Positions 18,620 to 27,576 of a DNA stretch of 64,000 nucleotides are shown here, piece after piece. The position numbers and the translations under genes were made by a program. The notes beneath the pieces are model-generated. The model ran no database searches, was not told the DNA's origin, and was given only the letters and a program-made list of their open reading frames with translations. The number at the start of each line of letters is the position of its first letter. Position 1 is the stretch's first letter. The stretch spans positions 992,001 to 1,056,000 of the forward strand of contig NZ_BLJE01000001.1 in assembly GCF_009811795.1 (NCBI RefSeq), read 5' to 3'. The DNA comes from Litoreibacter roseus (GTDB lineage Bacteria; Pseudomonadota; Alphaproteobacteria; Rhodobacterales; Rhodobacteraceae).

Positions 18620-19824
18620 GGCTCCTGAGGTTTGGATATGTCACCGGTCCCGGTATCGGGATGCTCTGGGCGCTTGTCATTGCGACGACGCTGGCCGTCG
18701 CGCTGTCCTTTGCAACCGGTGCAGGGCTGCGCCCGACGCTTTGGGGCGCTTTGATCCTGGGCGCCTCCTGTGGGCTTCTGGTTTTGCGTCTTGGGGCCGT
18801 CGGCTATGCGTTTGCCTGTGGTTTGGCAGTGGTGCTGACATTCAGCCCCATCGCGCCGATCATGATGGAGGAGAGCTTTGGGTCGCTGTGGAAAGGAGCC
18901 GTTGGCCTTTTGCTGGGCTTATGTGTGTTCGGTCCGCTGCGGATCATTCTAGACGCGACGCCCGTGGGGGTGCTGACCCGGCACGAGTTCGAGGACGCCG
19001 TGATCCGGTTTTTGACGGGTTTCGGCTATATCTTCTTTACGGCCATCGTTCTGATCCCGTTCTATGTGATGGTCATGACCAGCCTGAAATCCCAGCAGGC
19101 GCTGCTGCAAAACCCGTTGGATTTCTCCATTGACCTCAGACGGGGCTGGTCGTTGTTTCGCAGCTATTTTGAGCTCTTTGCGGATTTCAATTTCGGCACA
19201 TACCTTTGGACCTCGTTCTTCATCTCTGTGGTGACAGTCCTGATCACCTTGGCTTTTTCGATCCCGGGGGCCTACGCGGTGGCGCGATTGCGGTTCTCGG
19301 GACGGGCGGCGTTCTCCCGATCCATATTGCTGATCTACATGGTGCCGATGATCGTTTTGGCGCTGCCGATCTACATCGTGTTTTCGATGACCGGGTTGCG
19401 CAACTCGATCCTGGGCATTGTGCTGATCTACCCGGTCACGACCATTCCGGTCGCCCTTTACATGCTGCAGGGCTATTTTCGCGGACTGCCCGCCGAGGTG
19501 GAGGAAGCGGGGCTCATGGACGGCTTGTCACGCCTTGCCGTGATCTGGAAGATCACGCTGCCCCTGTCGCTGCCTGCACTGGCGTCGGTGTCGCTCTATG
19601 TCTTCATGATCGCGTGGAACGAATTTTTGCTCGCTTTCATGCTGTTGGATGATCCCTCGAAGTTCACCCTGACCCGCGGCGTGGCGATGCTGAACTCCTC
19701 TGAAATTCCACGACAGCATCTAATGGCCGGGGCGGTGATCGCCACTGTGCCGATCATGGCGATTTTCCTTGGGTTGGAACGGTTCATGACCAAAGGTCTC
19801 ACAGCGGGGAGTGTGAAGGGATGA
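18616..19824 (+). CDS. Sugar ABC transporter permease (MalG-type) with N-terminal membrane extension
   Basis: The start is a TTG that overlaps the MalF stop (TTGA); GGGAGGAGG just upstream supports it. The product is 402 residues, about 120 longer than MalG. The extra N-terminal part (about 1-115) contains several hydrophobic helices with no match I recognise. The canonical six-helix permease begins near residue 130 (FGYIFFTAIVLIPFYVM) and carries the EAA loop EEAGLMDGLSRLAVIWKITLP. It is the second half of the import channel. The next gene overlaps by 4 nt. Confidence 0.88.
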   Translation: MRLLRFGYVTGPGIGMLWALVIATTLAVALSFATGAGLRPTLWGALILGASCGLLVLRLGAVGYAFACGLAVVLTFSPIAPIMMEESFGSLWKGAVGLLLGLCVFGPLRIILDATPVGVLTRHEFEDAVIRFLTGFGYIFFTAIVLIPFYVMVMTSLKSQQALLQNPLDFSIDLRRGWSLFRSYFELFADFNFGTYLWTSFFISVVTVLITLAFSIPGAYAVARLRFSGRAAFSRSILLIYMVPMIVLALPIYIVFSMTGLRNSILGIVLIYPVTTIPVALYMLQGYFRGLPAEVEEAGLMDGLSRLAVIWKITLPLSLPALASVSLYVFMIAWNEFLLAFMLLDDPSKFTLTRGVAMLNSSEIPRQHLMAGAVIATVPIMAIFLGLERFMTKGLTAGSVKG

Positions 19825-21053
19825 ACGATCTGAATGCCGAGGCTGAAGCTATCCTGCGCCGCAATGATCGGGGTGGATATACCGTGCCAACCGAAGGTCT
19901 TTATCCGTACCAGTGGAATTGGGACAGTGCATTCGCCGCGATGGGATTTGCCCAATTCGATGTGCCGCGCGCTTGGGAGGAATTGCACACGCTCTTTTCC
20001 GGGCAATGGGATGATGGCATGGTCCCGCATATCCTCTTTCACAGGCCAGATCCTGGATACTTTCCCGGCCCGGATGTCTGGGGTGGCCGGGGTCCGGTCG
20101 CATCGTCCGGTATCACCCAGCCCCCAATTGCGGCCACGATGGCGCGCCTGGTCTGGGAAAAGGATCTTGCGGCGGGAAAGGTTGCGATGGCAAACCTGTT
20201 TCCCAAGCTGAAGCGGTGGCACGCGTGGTTCATGGATTGGCGGCTGGATCGGGATGCGGTGTGCATCACCCATCCTTGGGAGGCCGGGCGCGACAATGCG
20301 CCGGACTGGGATGGTGCTATGGCCGGGATCGATCCTGCGGGTGTTGGCGAATACCAGCGCCGCGACACGTCCCACGTAGACAGCGCGATGCGACCCACAA
20401 AGTATGATTATGACAGATATGTCTGGCTGGTGCAGCAGGGGCGCCGTCTGGAATGGGATCAGGCCAAGCTGCTTGAGGAAAACCCGTTCCGGGTGGCCGA
20501 TCCGACTATGACATTCACGCTGCTCAGGGCCAATCGCGATCTGGCGGCGATGGGTCGCGAACTTGGGGAAGATCTGGGCGAAATCGAAGAATGGATTGCA
20601 CGGCTGGAGGCCGGTGCGGAAACGCTCTGGAATCCGACGCTGGAAAGCTATGACGCGCGTGATGCCAGATCGGGCGCGTGGGCAGGCTGTGTCTCGAACG
20701 CGTCGTTTCTGTGCTGGTACGCGGGGCTCGACGGCATGTCCGCGCAATTGGACCGCATCCTAAACCTGACGCCTTACGGCATACCCAGCCACGACCCCAG
20801 CAGTCCAAAATTTGACGGAAAGCGGTATTGGCGCGGACCGATCTGGGGCGTCATGAATATGCTGATCGGCTTAGGGCTTGAAGATGTAAACCATCCCCAA
20901 GCGGGACGCGTGCGACAGACGACCCATGATCTGATCACGGAACACGGGTTTGCCGAGTATTTCGATCCGCGAGACGGCAGTCCGGCGGGGGGGATGTCCT
21001 TCACCTGGACAGCCGCGGTTTGGCTTGGATGGGCCAACAGGGGGGCTGGCTGA
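19821..21053 (+). CDS. GH63-type glycosidase (mannosylglycerate/glucosylglycerate hydrolase-like)
   Basis: The 410-residue cytoplasmic enzyme has the (alpha/alpha)6-barrel signatures of the GH63/trehalase-like group. These include [16 protein letters not shown] near residue 30, the WDDGMVPHI and [11 protein letters not shown] segments, [14 protein letters not shown], and [11 protein letters not shown] near the C-terminus. No signal peptide is present, so it acts on an imported substrate. Close relatives hydrolyse alpha-mannosylglycerate or glucosylglycerate. With a mannose isomerase in the same cluster, mannosylglycerate is an attractive but unproven substrate. Coupled to MalG by an ATGA overlap. 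Confidence 0.78.
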   Translation: MNDLNAEAEAILRRNDRGGYTVPTEGLYPYQWNWDSAFAAMGFAQFDVPRAWEELHTLFSGQWDDGMVPHILFHRPDPGYFPGPDVWGGRGPVASSGITQPPIAATMARLVWEKDLAAGKVAMANLFPKLKRWHAWFMDWRLDRDAVCITHPWEAGRDNAPDWDGAMAGIDPAGVGEYQRRDTSHVDSAMRPTKYDYDRYVWLVQQGRRLEWDQAKLLEENPFRVADPTMTFTLLRANRDLAAMGRELGEDLGEIEEWIARLEAGAETLWNPTLESYDARDARSGAWAGCVSNASFLCWYAGLDGMSAQLDRILNLTPYGIPSHDPSSPKFDGKRYWRGPIWGVMNMLIGLGLEDVNHPQAGRVRQTTHDLITEHGFAEYFDPRDGSPAGGMSFTWTAAVWLGWANRGAG

Positions 21054-22075
21054 TGGGCGCGATAGAGCTTCGGAATGTCGAAAAATGGTTCAGCGAGGTT
21101 CAGGTCATCAAGGGGGTCGATCTGACCATCGCAGACGGGGAATTCATCATATTCGTTGGCCCGTCGGGATGTGGAAAATCAACGCTTTTGCGCATGATCG
21201 GCGGGCTTGAGGATGTCTCGCGAGGGCAGATCATCATCGATGGTATGGACGCGACCGATCAGCCCCCGTCAAAGCGTGGACTGGCGATGGTGTTCCAAAG
21301 CTACGCGTTGTACCCGCATATGACTGTGCGCGAGAATATGGGGTTTTCTCTCAAAACTGCCGGTGCGCCTAAAGATGAGCTTGATGCCAAGGTGATGGAC
21401 GCAGCCCGCGGTCTGAAGCTGGAACCTCTTTTGGAGCGGCGCCCCAAGGAGTTGTCCGGCGGTCAACGTCAACGGGTTGCCATCGGGCGTTCAATCGTGC
21501 GCGACCCCACGGCCTTTCTTTTCGATGAGCCTCTGTCGAACCTCGACGCGTCCCTTCGCGTCGATATGCGCTACGAGATCGCCAAGCTGCACCAGCGCCT
21601 GAAATCCACGATGATCTACGTGACACATGATCAGGTCGAAGCCATGACGCTGGCGGATCGCATCGTTGTGCTCGATGCTGGTTTCATCGCGCAGGTTGGC
21701 ACGCCGCGCGAGTTGTATGAACGTCCTGCCAATCTGTTTGTAGCGACATTCATCGGTTCGCCCAAGATGAACATCCTGCCCTGTACGGATGGGACAGGGG
21801 ACTTCGTATTAGGATCAGGGGACCACAGCCTTGGCATTCGACCAGAGCATATCGAAGTGACCGAAGCCGGGCAGGGCACCTGTGACGGAACCGTCGATAT
21901 CATCGAGTATCTGGGCGCGGACACGTTCGTGATCGCCGATTGTGGTGCGTTGGGGAAACTGACGGTCCGGTTGCGCGGCGAGGACGTCGCGCTTGGCCAG
22001 ACGGTGGGGTTGAGCTTTCCTGATGCGGCGCTTCATTTCTTTGATCCGTCTGGCAAGGCCATGCGGGCAGGTTGA
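21053..22075 (+). CDS. Sugar ABC transporter ATP-binding protein (MalK/UgpC-type)
   Basis: The 340-residue ATPase begins at an ATG sharing one base with the glycosidase stop. It has Walker A (GPSGCGKST, about residue 36), signature [14 protein letters not shown], Walker [13 protein letters not shown] and the switch His in IYVTHDQ. A MOBE/TOBE-type C-terminal domain follows ([12 protein letters not shown]). MalK-type ATPases energise sugar importers of the MalFG type, here the two permeases upstream. It is the last gene of the plus-strand block, converging with the next gene at a 1-nt gap. Confidence 0.93.
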   Translation: MGAIELRNVEKWFSEVQVIKGVDLTIADGEFIIFVGPSGCGKSTLLRMIGGLEDVSRGQIIIDGMDATDQPPSKRGLAMVFQSYALYPHMTVRENMGFSLKTAGAPKDELDAKVMDAARGLKLEPLLERRPKELSGGQRQRVAIGRSIVRDPTAFLFDEPLSNLDASLRVDMRYEIAKLHQRLKSTMIYVTHDQVEAMTLADRIVVLDAGFIAQVGTPRELYERPANLFVATFIGSPKMNILPCTDGTGDFVLGSGDHSLGIRPEHIEVTEAGQGTCDGTVDIIEYLGADTFVIADCGALGKLTVRLRGEDVALGQTVGLSFPDAALHFFDPSGKAMRAG

Positions 22076-22076
22076 C

Positions 22077-23090
22077 CTAGTCCAGCGCTATCTTCCTGCC
22101 TTCAGAAGCAGATCGGTAGAGCGTTTCCTCGAGCTCAAGAATTGACAGATAGGTGCGCGCCAAGTTCTCGAAGGGTGCGCCGTCATGTAGCCCGTCCAAA
22201 ACATGGTCGCAAAGCGCGTGGACGCAGTCCCCGCCGAACCCGGGCCAGTCCTGAGCGGGAAAGCTCACAACCCCAGCGGCCTCGCCGAACTTACGGATCT
22301 GCACGGAGCCGTCGCCCCGCAGTTCCAGTGTGCCGTCGGTTCCTTCAACTAAAGCCTCGCCCAATGTAATCCGGCAGTTTTCAGCCCCGTGATCCAGAAG
22401 TCTGTTCCCGTCAAAGAGTGCGCGCGCGCCAGATGCGAAGTCGAGCGTGAAGAGTCCGGCATCCTCCCCCTTGAGAACGGGGTTTACCTGCCGAAGATCG
22501 GCATAGGCCGCGACCGGCTCGCCCAGCAGGTAGCGGAATACGTCGATGAAATGCACGCCGGTCTCATGGATCAGCAAGCGCGGCATGGTCTGGAAATACG
22601 GCTGGCGCTCAAGATAGGCGTCCGGCCCTTGTCCGTCGCCCGGTCTCAGTCGGAATGTGACTTGAAGAACGTCCCCTAACGCACCACTTTCGATTGTCTT
22701 TTTGATGTGCCGATACCACGGCTGGAAACGGAAGTTCTCGTGAATGATGAGCGGGACATCCGCCTCTTCTGCCATCGCGCACATTTCCCGCGCCTCGGTG
22801 AGCGTGGTGCAAAATGGTTTTTGACAGATAATCGCCTTTAGCGGGTGGGACAGAGCGGTTTCTATCGCTGTCCGGTGGCCTTGAGGCGGTACGACGATGT
22901 CGAGGATGTCGGGCTTGGTGTCCGACAGCATTTTGCTTAGATCCTCAAAGGCTGTCCATCCTGTCTCTTGCGCGCGCGAGATGTCTTGATCACAGGCCCC
23001 GACGCCCTGCGCGCGCTCAAGCCGATCCCACGCGTCGTAGTGGAACTTGGCGAAGTAGCCCGCGCCGAGGCAGGCAACGCGTAAAGTCAC
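22077..23090 (-). CDS. Gfo/Idh/MocA-family NAD(P)-dependent oxidoreductase
   Basis: The GTG start at 23090 overlaps the stop of the upstream dehydrogenase gene (GTGA), giving 337 residues. The N-terminal Rossmann motif is CLGAGYFAKFHYDAW, followed by VVPPQGHRTAIETALSH and the family motif with catalytic Lys in IICQKPFCTTLTEA. The C-terminal half has the beta-sheet substrate domain. Such enzymes oxidise sugars, inositols or sugar acids. Facing the sugar importer, it probably works on a sugar-derived compound from the same pathway. Confidence 0.88.
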   Translation of the reverse strand: MTLRVACLGAGYFAKFHYDAWDRLERAQGVGACDQDISRAQETGWTAFEDLSKMLSDTKPDILDIVVPPQGHRTAIETALSHPLKAIICQKPFCTTLTEAREMCAMAEEADVPLIIHENFRFQPWYRHIKKTIESGALGDVLQVTFRLRPGDGQGPDAYLERQPYFQTMPRLLIHETGVHFIDVFRYLLGEPVAAYADLRQVNPVLKGEDAGLFTLDFASGARALFDGNRLLDHGAENCRITLGEALVEGTDGTLELRGDGSVQIRKFGEAAGVVSFPAQDWPGFGGDCVHALCDHVLDGLHDGAPFENLARTYLSILELEETLYRSASEGRKIALD

Positions 23091-24154
23091 AGGGATGCTG
23101 CGACTGCGGCGGCTGCTTCCGCAGTGCCTGCCGTTCCGCCTAAGTCGGCCGTCACGCATGTGCGCTGCTCAATTGCGTTCTCTACCGCCTGACGCAGCCG
23201 GTCGCCATCCGCCCGCATATCCGGGAGGTCATGTTTCAGCCCTAGCCAGTCAAGCATCATCGCGGCGGACAGGATCATTGCAAACGGGTTGGCCTTGCCT
23301 TGACCCGCGATATCCGGCGCCGAGCCATGGCAGGGCTGAAAGACCGCGTGCGCTTCGCCGATATCTGCAGACGGTGCGAGGCCCAGGCCACCCATCAGAC
23401 CGGCACCCAAATCACTGAGAATGTCGCCGAACATGTTTTCAGTGACCAGCACGTCGAACACCCAGGGTTTTTCAACCATCCAAAGTGCGGTTGCATCCAC
23501 ATACGCATGATCCGCGACCAGATCAGGGTGACGCGCGGCCTCCGCGTCGAATATCTCGCGGAAGAACGCAAAGGCAGCGAACACATTGGCTTTGTCGACA
23601 CATGTCACGCGCCCGGGACCGCGACCTGCGGCCTTGCGCTGATTGGCGAGATCAAAGGTGAAGCGGAAGAGTTTCTCGCTGGTTTCGCGCGTGATCCGCA
23701 GAGTTTCGCGGGCCTCATTCTCTCTGCGGTCGCCTTTGCCTTGAGAATAGAACAACCCCTCAGTGCTTTCACGGATCAAAACGAAATCGACCGATTGACC
23801 GCCCGCCAGTGCCAGGGGGGTCGGTTGACCTGTCGCAATGCGCACAGGCCTGACACCGGCAAAAAGATCCAACTCTTTCCGCAACTCGATCTGGGGAGAA
23901 ATCTCGGTGCCGTCCGGGTACCGCACATCTGGCAGTCCCATCGCAGACAGCAAAATGGCGTCAGCGGCGCGTGCCGTGGTCAGGGACGCCACAGGCAGAC
24001 TTTCCCCGCTTTGGGCATAGTGGCCGGCCCCCGCGGGAACAATTTCAAACGCCAGATCGCTGCGCAGGTTAGCAAGCAGGTCGACCGTTGGCTTCATGAT
24101 CTCTGGCCCGATCCCGTCCCCTTCAAAGACAGCGACTGCGAATGACTTGGACAT
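23087..24154 (-). CDS. Isocitrate/isopropylmalate dehydrogenase-family protein (tartrate/D-malate dehydrogenase-like)
   Basis: This 355-residue enzyme has the beta-decarboxylating dehydrogenase pattern: VFEGDGIGPEIMKPTVDLL at the N-terminus, IELRKELDLFAGVRPVR for substrate and cofactor, the RESTEGLFYSQ motif and the metal site near MFGDILSDLGAGLMGG. Members act on isocitrate, 3-isopropylmalate, tartrate, D-malate or related acids with NAD. There are no leu or TCA neighbours, so a catabolic 2-hydroxyacid substrate is more likely. The start at 24154 is chosen for its GGGGAAG ribosome site. First gene of a two-gene operon. Confidence 0.82.
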   Translation of the reverse strand: MSKSFAVAVFEGDGIGPEIMKPTVDLLANLRSDLAFEIVPAGAGHYAQSGESLPVASLTTARAADAILLSAMGLPDVRYPDGTEISPQIELRKELDLFAGVRPVRIATGQPTPLALAGGQSVDFVLIRESTEGLFYSQGKGDRRENEARETLRITRETSEKLFRFTFDLANQRKAAGRGPGRVTCVDKANVFAAFAFFREIFDAEAARHPDLVADHAYVDATALWMVEKPWVFDVLVTENMFGDILSDLGAGLMGGLGLAPSADIGEAHAVFQPCHGSAPDIAGQGKANPFAMILSAAMMLDWLGLKHDLPDMRADGDRLRQAVENAIEQRTCVTADLGGTAGTAEAAAAVAASL

Positions 24155-24229
24155 CGTGACTTCCCCATGATGCATTGCGCCAGAGCGCATTTCGATTAAC
24201 CATGCATGACGGTCAAAGGAGGGACAACC

Positions 24230-24520
24230 ATGTATGCGGTGACTGTGGAGTTTTCACTTAAGTCCGGAAATATGAACGTGTTTTTGCCGTTGATGGAACA
24301 CAACGCCCGGACGTCAGTACGGGCCGAACCAGACTGTCTTCAGTTTGATGTGTGCTCCGATCCCGCGCGCCCGGATCACGTGTTCCTTTATGAACTTTAC
24401 AGCAATGCCAAGGCATTCGAACTGCATCTCGCAACTGCGCATTTCAGGGATTTCGACGCCAAGACGCGAGACATGATCGCGGAAAAACATGTGCGGACCT
24501 ATTCGGAGGTTCAGCGATGA
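24230..24520 (+). CDS. Antibiotic biosynthesis monooxygenase (ABM) domain protein
   Basis: A 96-residue protein of the dimeric alpha-beta barrel ABM/YgiN type: YAVTVEFSLKSG, then the SVRAEPDCLQFDVCSDP turn, FLYELYSNAKAFELHL and the last helix before the C-terminus. Small ABM proteins include quinol monooxygenases, haem-degrading enzymes and epimerase-like proteins, so the reaction cannot be assigned. The start at 24230 follows an AAAGGAGGG site. The next gene overlaps it by 4 nt. Confidence 0.82.
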   Translation: MYAVTVEFSLKSGNMNVFLPLMEHNARTSVRAEPDCLQFDVCSDPARPDHVFLYELYSNAKAFELHLATAHFRDFDAKTRDMIAEKHVRTYSEVQR

Positions 24521-25317
24521 GCGACTGGCAGGTTCATGCTGTTAAATACGCAGATCGCAACGCACGGACGCGGGCAGATAGCTTCATCTTTGATGACAAT
24601 CATGACGCCCCTCACGCGATGGATTACTTTATCTGGGTGCTGCAAAGGGGCGATGAGATCATTCTGGTCGACACCGGATATGACACGACCGAAGCCACTG
24701 TGCGGGACAGGCCAATCCGCATTGACCCTGCCGAGGCTTTGGCGCCGCTGGGGATCGCGCCGGGTGACATCACTACGCTGATCGTCACCCATCTTCACTA
24801 CGATCACGCTGGGGGTCTGCACTTGTTCCCCAACGCGACGATACATCTACAGGCGGCTGAGATGGCCTACGCCACTGGACCCTGCATGTGCCGTGATACG
24901 CTGCGGATGCCATTCACGGCAGACCATGTCTGCGAGGCAATCAAGCGGGTCTATTCAGGTCGCTGTGTGTTTCACGACGGCGACGGCCAGATTGCAGATG
25001 GCGTAACGGTCCACTGTTTGGGGGGGCACTCTCGTGGTTTGCAAGCCGTGCGCGTCCGGACAAGTGCAGGCTGGCTTTGTCTCGCATCGGATGCGGCGCA
25101 TTTCTATGAAAATGTGTTCTCACGAAAGCCGTTTCCGATCGTTGTGGATCTGGAGGACATGCTCGAAGGCTTTGACCGGCTGCAAGGGTTGGCGTCCGCG
25201 CCCCAGATGATCATCCCGGGTCATGATCCGCTGGTCATGTCACACTTCCCGCAGGACAAAACCGACTACATTGTGCGGCTGGATAGGGGGCCAGAGACAT
25301 GGAACTTCAGTTCATAG
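24517..25317 (+). CDS. Metallo-beta-lactamase-fold hydrolase, N-acyl homoserine lactonase-like
   Basis: The 266-residue protein carries the di-zinc motif THLHYDHAGG (His92, His94, Asp96, His97). A later metal His lies in LGGHSRGLQ, the bridging Asp in LASDAAHFYEN and the last His in IIPGHDPLV. This spacing is that of the AttM/AiiA lactonase group, which opens homoserine-lactone or other lactone rings. Given the sugar dehydrogenases next door, an aldonolactone or similar metabolite is as plausible as a quorum signal. Coupled to the ABM gene. Confidence 0.8.
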   Translation: MSDWQVHAVKYADRNARTRADSFIFDDNHDAPHAMDYFIWVLQRGDEIILVDTGYDTTEATVRDRPIRIDPAEALAPLGIAPGDITTLIVTHLHYDHAGGLHLFPNATIHLQAAEMAYATGPCMCRDTLRMPFTADHVCEAIKRVYSGRCVFHDGDGQIADGVTVHCLGGHSRGLQAVRVRTSAGWLCLASDAAHFYENVFSRKPFPIVVDLEDMLEGFDRLQGLASAPQMIIPGHDPLVMSHFPQDKTDYIVRLDRGPETWNFSS

Positions 25318-25328
25318 ATCGCCTAAAA

Positions 25329-25344
25329 TTTACCATTTGATAAA
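25329..25344. promoter_or_regulatory. Candidate RutR-type operator upstream of preT
   Basis: TTTACCATTTGATAAA is an imperfect palindrome (6 of 7 arm positions pair, 2-nt spacer). It resembles the known RutR consensus TTGACCA-NN-TGGTCAA. It lies about 50 nt before the preT start, in the promoter region, and a RutR-like gene is in the same cluster. Assignment is by eye. Confidence 0.45.
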
Positions 25345-25392
25345 AAAACAAATTGTGCAAAGCTTTGGCACCTGACCACAGCGGAGCATTTA

Positions 25393-26730
25393 ATGGCCAA
25401 CACGCAACTGACCCCGGGCATTGCCGCCGGGCGGATTGGCGCGGACGAGATCGCGCAGAATTTCGACGATCTCCATGCACCGTTCGAACCGCACGAGGCC
25501 GCCGTGGCGTCGGACCGGTGCTATTTCTGCTATGATGCGCCGTGTATCACGGCCTGTCCGACCGATATCGATATCCCGCTGTTCATCCGTCAGATCCAGA
25601 CCGGAACGCCCGAAGCGGCGGCCAAGACCATTCTTGAGCAGAACATTCTAGGCGGCATGTGCGCACGGGTCTGCCCGACGGAGACCTTGTGCGAGGAAGC
25701 CTGCGTTCGGGAAATGGCCGAAGGCAAGCCGGTCGAGATTGGTCGACTGCAGCGATACGCGACAGATACATTGATGGCGCAGGGCGTTCATCCGTTTACG
25801 CGTGCGGCTTCCACGGGCAAGACCGTTGCCGTTGTCGGTGCGGGTCCGGCGGGATTGGCTTGTGCGCATCGTTTGGCAATGAAAGGGCATGATGTCGTGC
25901 TTTACGATGCGCGCCCAAAGGCGGGCGGGCTGAATGAATTTGGCATCGCTGCCTACAAATCGACCGATGAATTTGCCGCGCGCGAAGTCGACTGGCTGCT
26001 GCAGATAGGCGGGATCGAGATGAAGCTGGGGCAGAGATTGGGGTCTGACCTTGATCTGGCCACCTTGCGCAGCACCCATGATGCAGTGTTTCTGGGCGTT
26101 GGTCTTGGGGGCGTGAATGCGTTGCGGGCAAAGGGGGAAGACAAGGCTGGCGTCGAGGACGCCGTATCCTTCATCGCCGATCTGCGGCAGGCCGAAGACC
26201 TGACCAATTTGCCGGTTGGTCGGAACGTCGTTGTCATCGGCGGTGGGATGACAGCTGTTGATGCGGCCGTTCAATCCAAGTTGTTGGGTGCGGAGACGGT
26301 CACAATAGCGTATCGACGTGGTCAGGATCGTATGAGCGCGAGCCGATATGAACAGGATCTTGCAACCTCCAAAGGCGTTCGGATCCTAACCAATGCGCAA
26401 CCGGTTGCGATCCACGGAAACGGGACTGCGACGGAAGTGGAATTCGAATACACCGCCGACAGCGGTCAGGGACTGACAGGCACAGGCGAGACCTTTCGCT
26501 TGCCCGCCGATCAGGTGTTCAAGGCGATCGGTCAGACGCTTGACGGCATGCCGGACGGTTTGACCCTGTCCGGCAGTAAGATTGCCGTCACCGCTGCGGG
26601 TCGTACTTCACTTGATGATGTATGGGCCGGTGGTGATTGTGCAGAGGGCGGCGATGATTTGACGGTAACTGCCGTGGCGGAGGGGCGCGACGCGGCAGAG
26701 GATATTCACCGCAAACTGAGTGCGGGCTGA
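25393..26730 (+). CDS. preT: NAD-dependent dihydropyrimidine dehydrogenase, flavin/Fe-S subunit PreT
   Basis: This 445-residue subunit has an N-terminal Fe-S binding region (CYFCYDAPCITACPTDID and GGMCARVCPTETLCEEACV). An FAD-binding fold (VAVVGAGPAGLACAHRLA) and an NAD(P)-binding fold (VVVIGGGMTAVDAAVQSK) follow. That is the PreT/GltD layout: it passes electrons from NADH to PreA, which reduces uracil and thymine to dihydropyrimidines. preA lies 850 nt downstream on the same strand, with a DNA glycosylase gene between them. Expression is probably controlled by the RutR-like regulator through the box upstream. Confidence 0.92.
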   Translation: MANTQLTPGIAAGRIGADEIAQNFDDLHAPFEPHEAAVASDRCYFCYDAPCITACPTDIDIPLFIRQIQTGTPEAAAKTILEQNILGGMCARVCPTETLCEEACVREMAEGKPVEIGRLQRYATDTLMAQGVHPFTRAASTGKTVAVVGAGPAGLACAHRLAMKGHDVVLYDARPKAGGLNEFGIAAYKSTDEFAAREVDWLLQIGGIEMKLGQRLGSDLDLATLRSTHDAVFLGVGLGGVNALRAKGEDKAGVEDAVSFIADLRQAEDLTNLPVGRNVVVIGGGMTAVDAAVQSKLLGAETVTIAYRRGQDRMSASRYEQDLATSKGVRILTNAQPVAIHGNGTATEVEFEYTADSGQGLTGTGETFRLPADQVFKAIGQTLDGMPDGLTLSGSKIAVTAAGRTSLDDVWAGGDCAEGGDDLTVTAVAEGRDAAEDIHRKLSAG

Positions 26731-26731
26731 G

Positions 26732-27519
26732 ATGCCTGAACTTCCCGAGGTTGAGGCCTTGCGCAGACGTATCGAGACCGGTGCGCTCAATCGGACCATC
26801 GAACAGGTGCGCGTGGGCATGACGTGTCTCACATAGAGGTGCCGGATGCAGAGGCCAGAACCCGTCTTGAAGGGCGTCAGTTCAGCGAAGCTCGCCGCCA
26901 CGGGAAATATCTTTTTGCCGGATCGAGCAGTGGTCCGTGGCTCGCGCTGCACATGGGTATGGCCGGGTCGGTCAGGATATATGACGAAGAGGACGGCCAA
27001 CCGGATTACGCCCGGCTTGTGGTGGCCTTCGAAGGCACGCGGCGCCTGGCTTTTCGCGATCCGCGCAAGTTTGGTTGGGCAAAGGTCGTCGAAACACCGG
27101 ACGCTGAAATTGAAGCGCATGATCTAGGGCCGGACGCGCTGGAAATCGAACGAGATACATTCAAGGACCGGGTCGGGGGCGGGCGTGGCACGATCAAGGG
27201 CGCTCTGCTGGATCAGTCAAAGCTGGCTGGGATCGGCAATCTCTGGGCCGATGAGACGCTATACCAGACCGGCACCGCGCCGGATGCAAAGGTAAACACC
27301 CTCGGCGACGACGATCTTAATGATATCCACACAGCATTTACCCGGATTTTGAACGGGGTGTGCGATGTGGACGCGCATTACAAAGAATTGCCTGATGCGT
27401 GGCTGATTCATCGGCGCGAAACCGGCCGGGCGTGCACCCGCTGCGACGGTGAGATCGAGAGCATGAAGGTCGCTGGTCGCACGACTTATTATTGTCCAAA
27501 CCATCAGGGGACGTCGTGA
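26732..27519 (+). pseudogene. Fpg/Nei-family DNA glycosylase gene with an internal frameshift
   Basis: Translation from the ATG at 26732 gives MPELPEVEALRRRIETGALN, the catalytic N-terminus (Pro2, Glu3) of formamidopyrimidine-DNA glycosylases. This frame stops at 26834-26836. From about 26815 homology continues one frame over (VSHIEVPDAEARTRLEGRQF to the C-terminus at 27519). One extra G in the GGG at 26815-26817 would restore a 262-residue protein reading VRVGHDVSH across the join. The zinc-finger end has CTRC and then CPNHQ, so the last ligand is His where most relatives have Cys. A real inactivating mutation, a sequencing slip at the G run, or a GTG restart at 26824 without the catalytic residues are all possible. 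Confidence 0.8.
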
Positions 27520-27576
27520 TGATGGCCCAAAGAGCGGTGCAGGCCGCGTGTTTTTCCCCAATCACAGGAGGCAGTC

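Noticed and set aside
19596-20747. 383-codon minus-strand open frame
   Set aside because: Antisense to the MalG-type permease and the GH63-type gene; composition typical of a shadow frame.
23300-24145. 281-codon plus-strand open frame
   Set aside because: Fully antisense to the isopropylmalate-type dehydrogenase, whose motifs are unmistakable.
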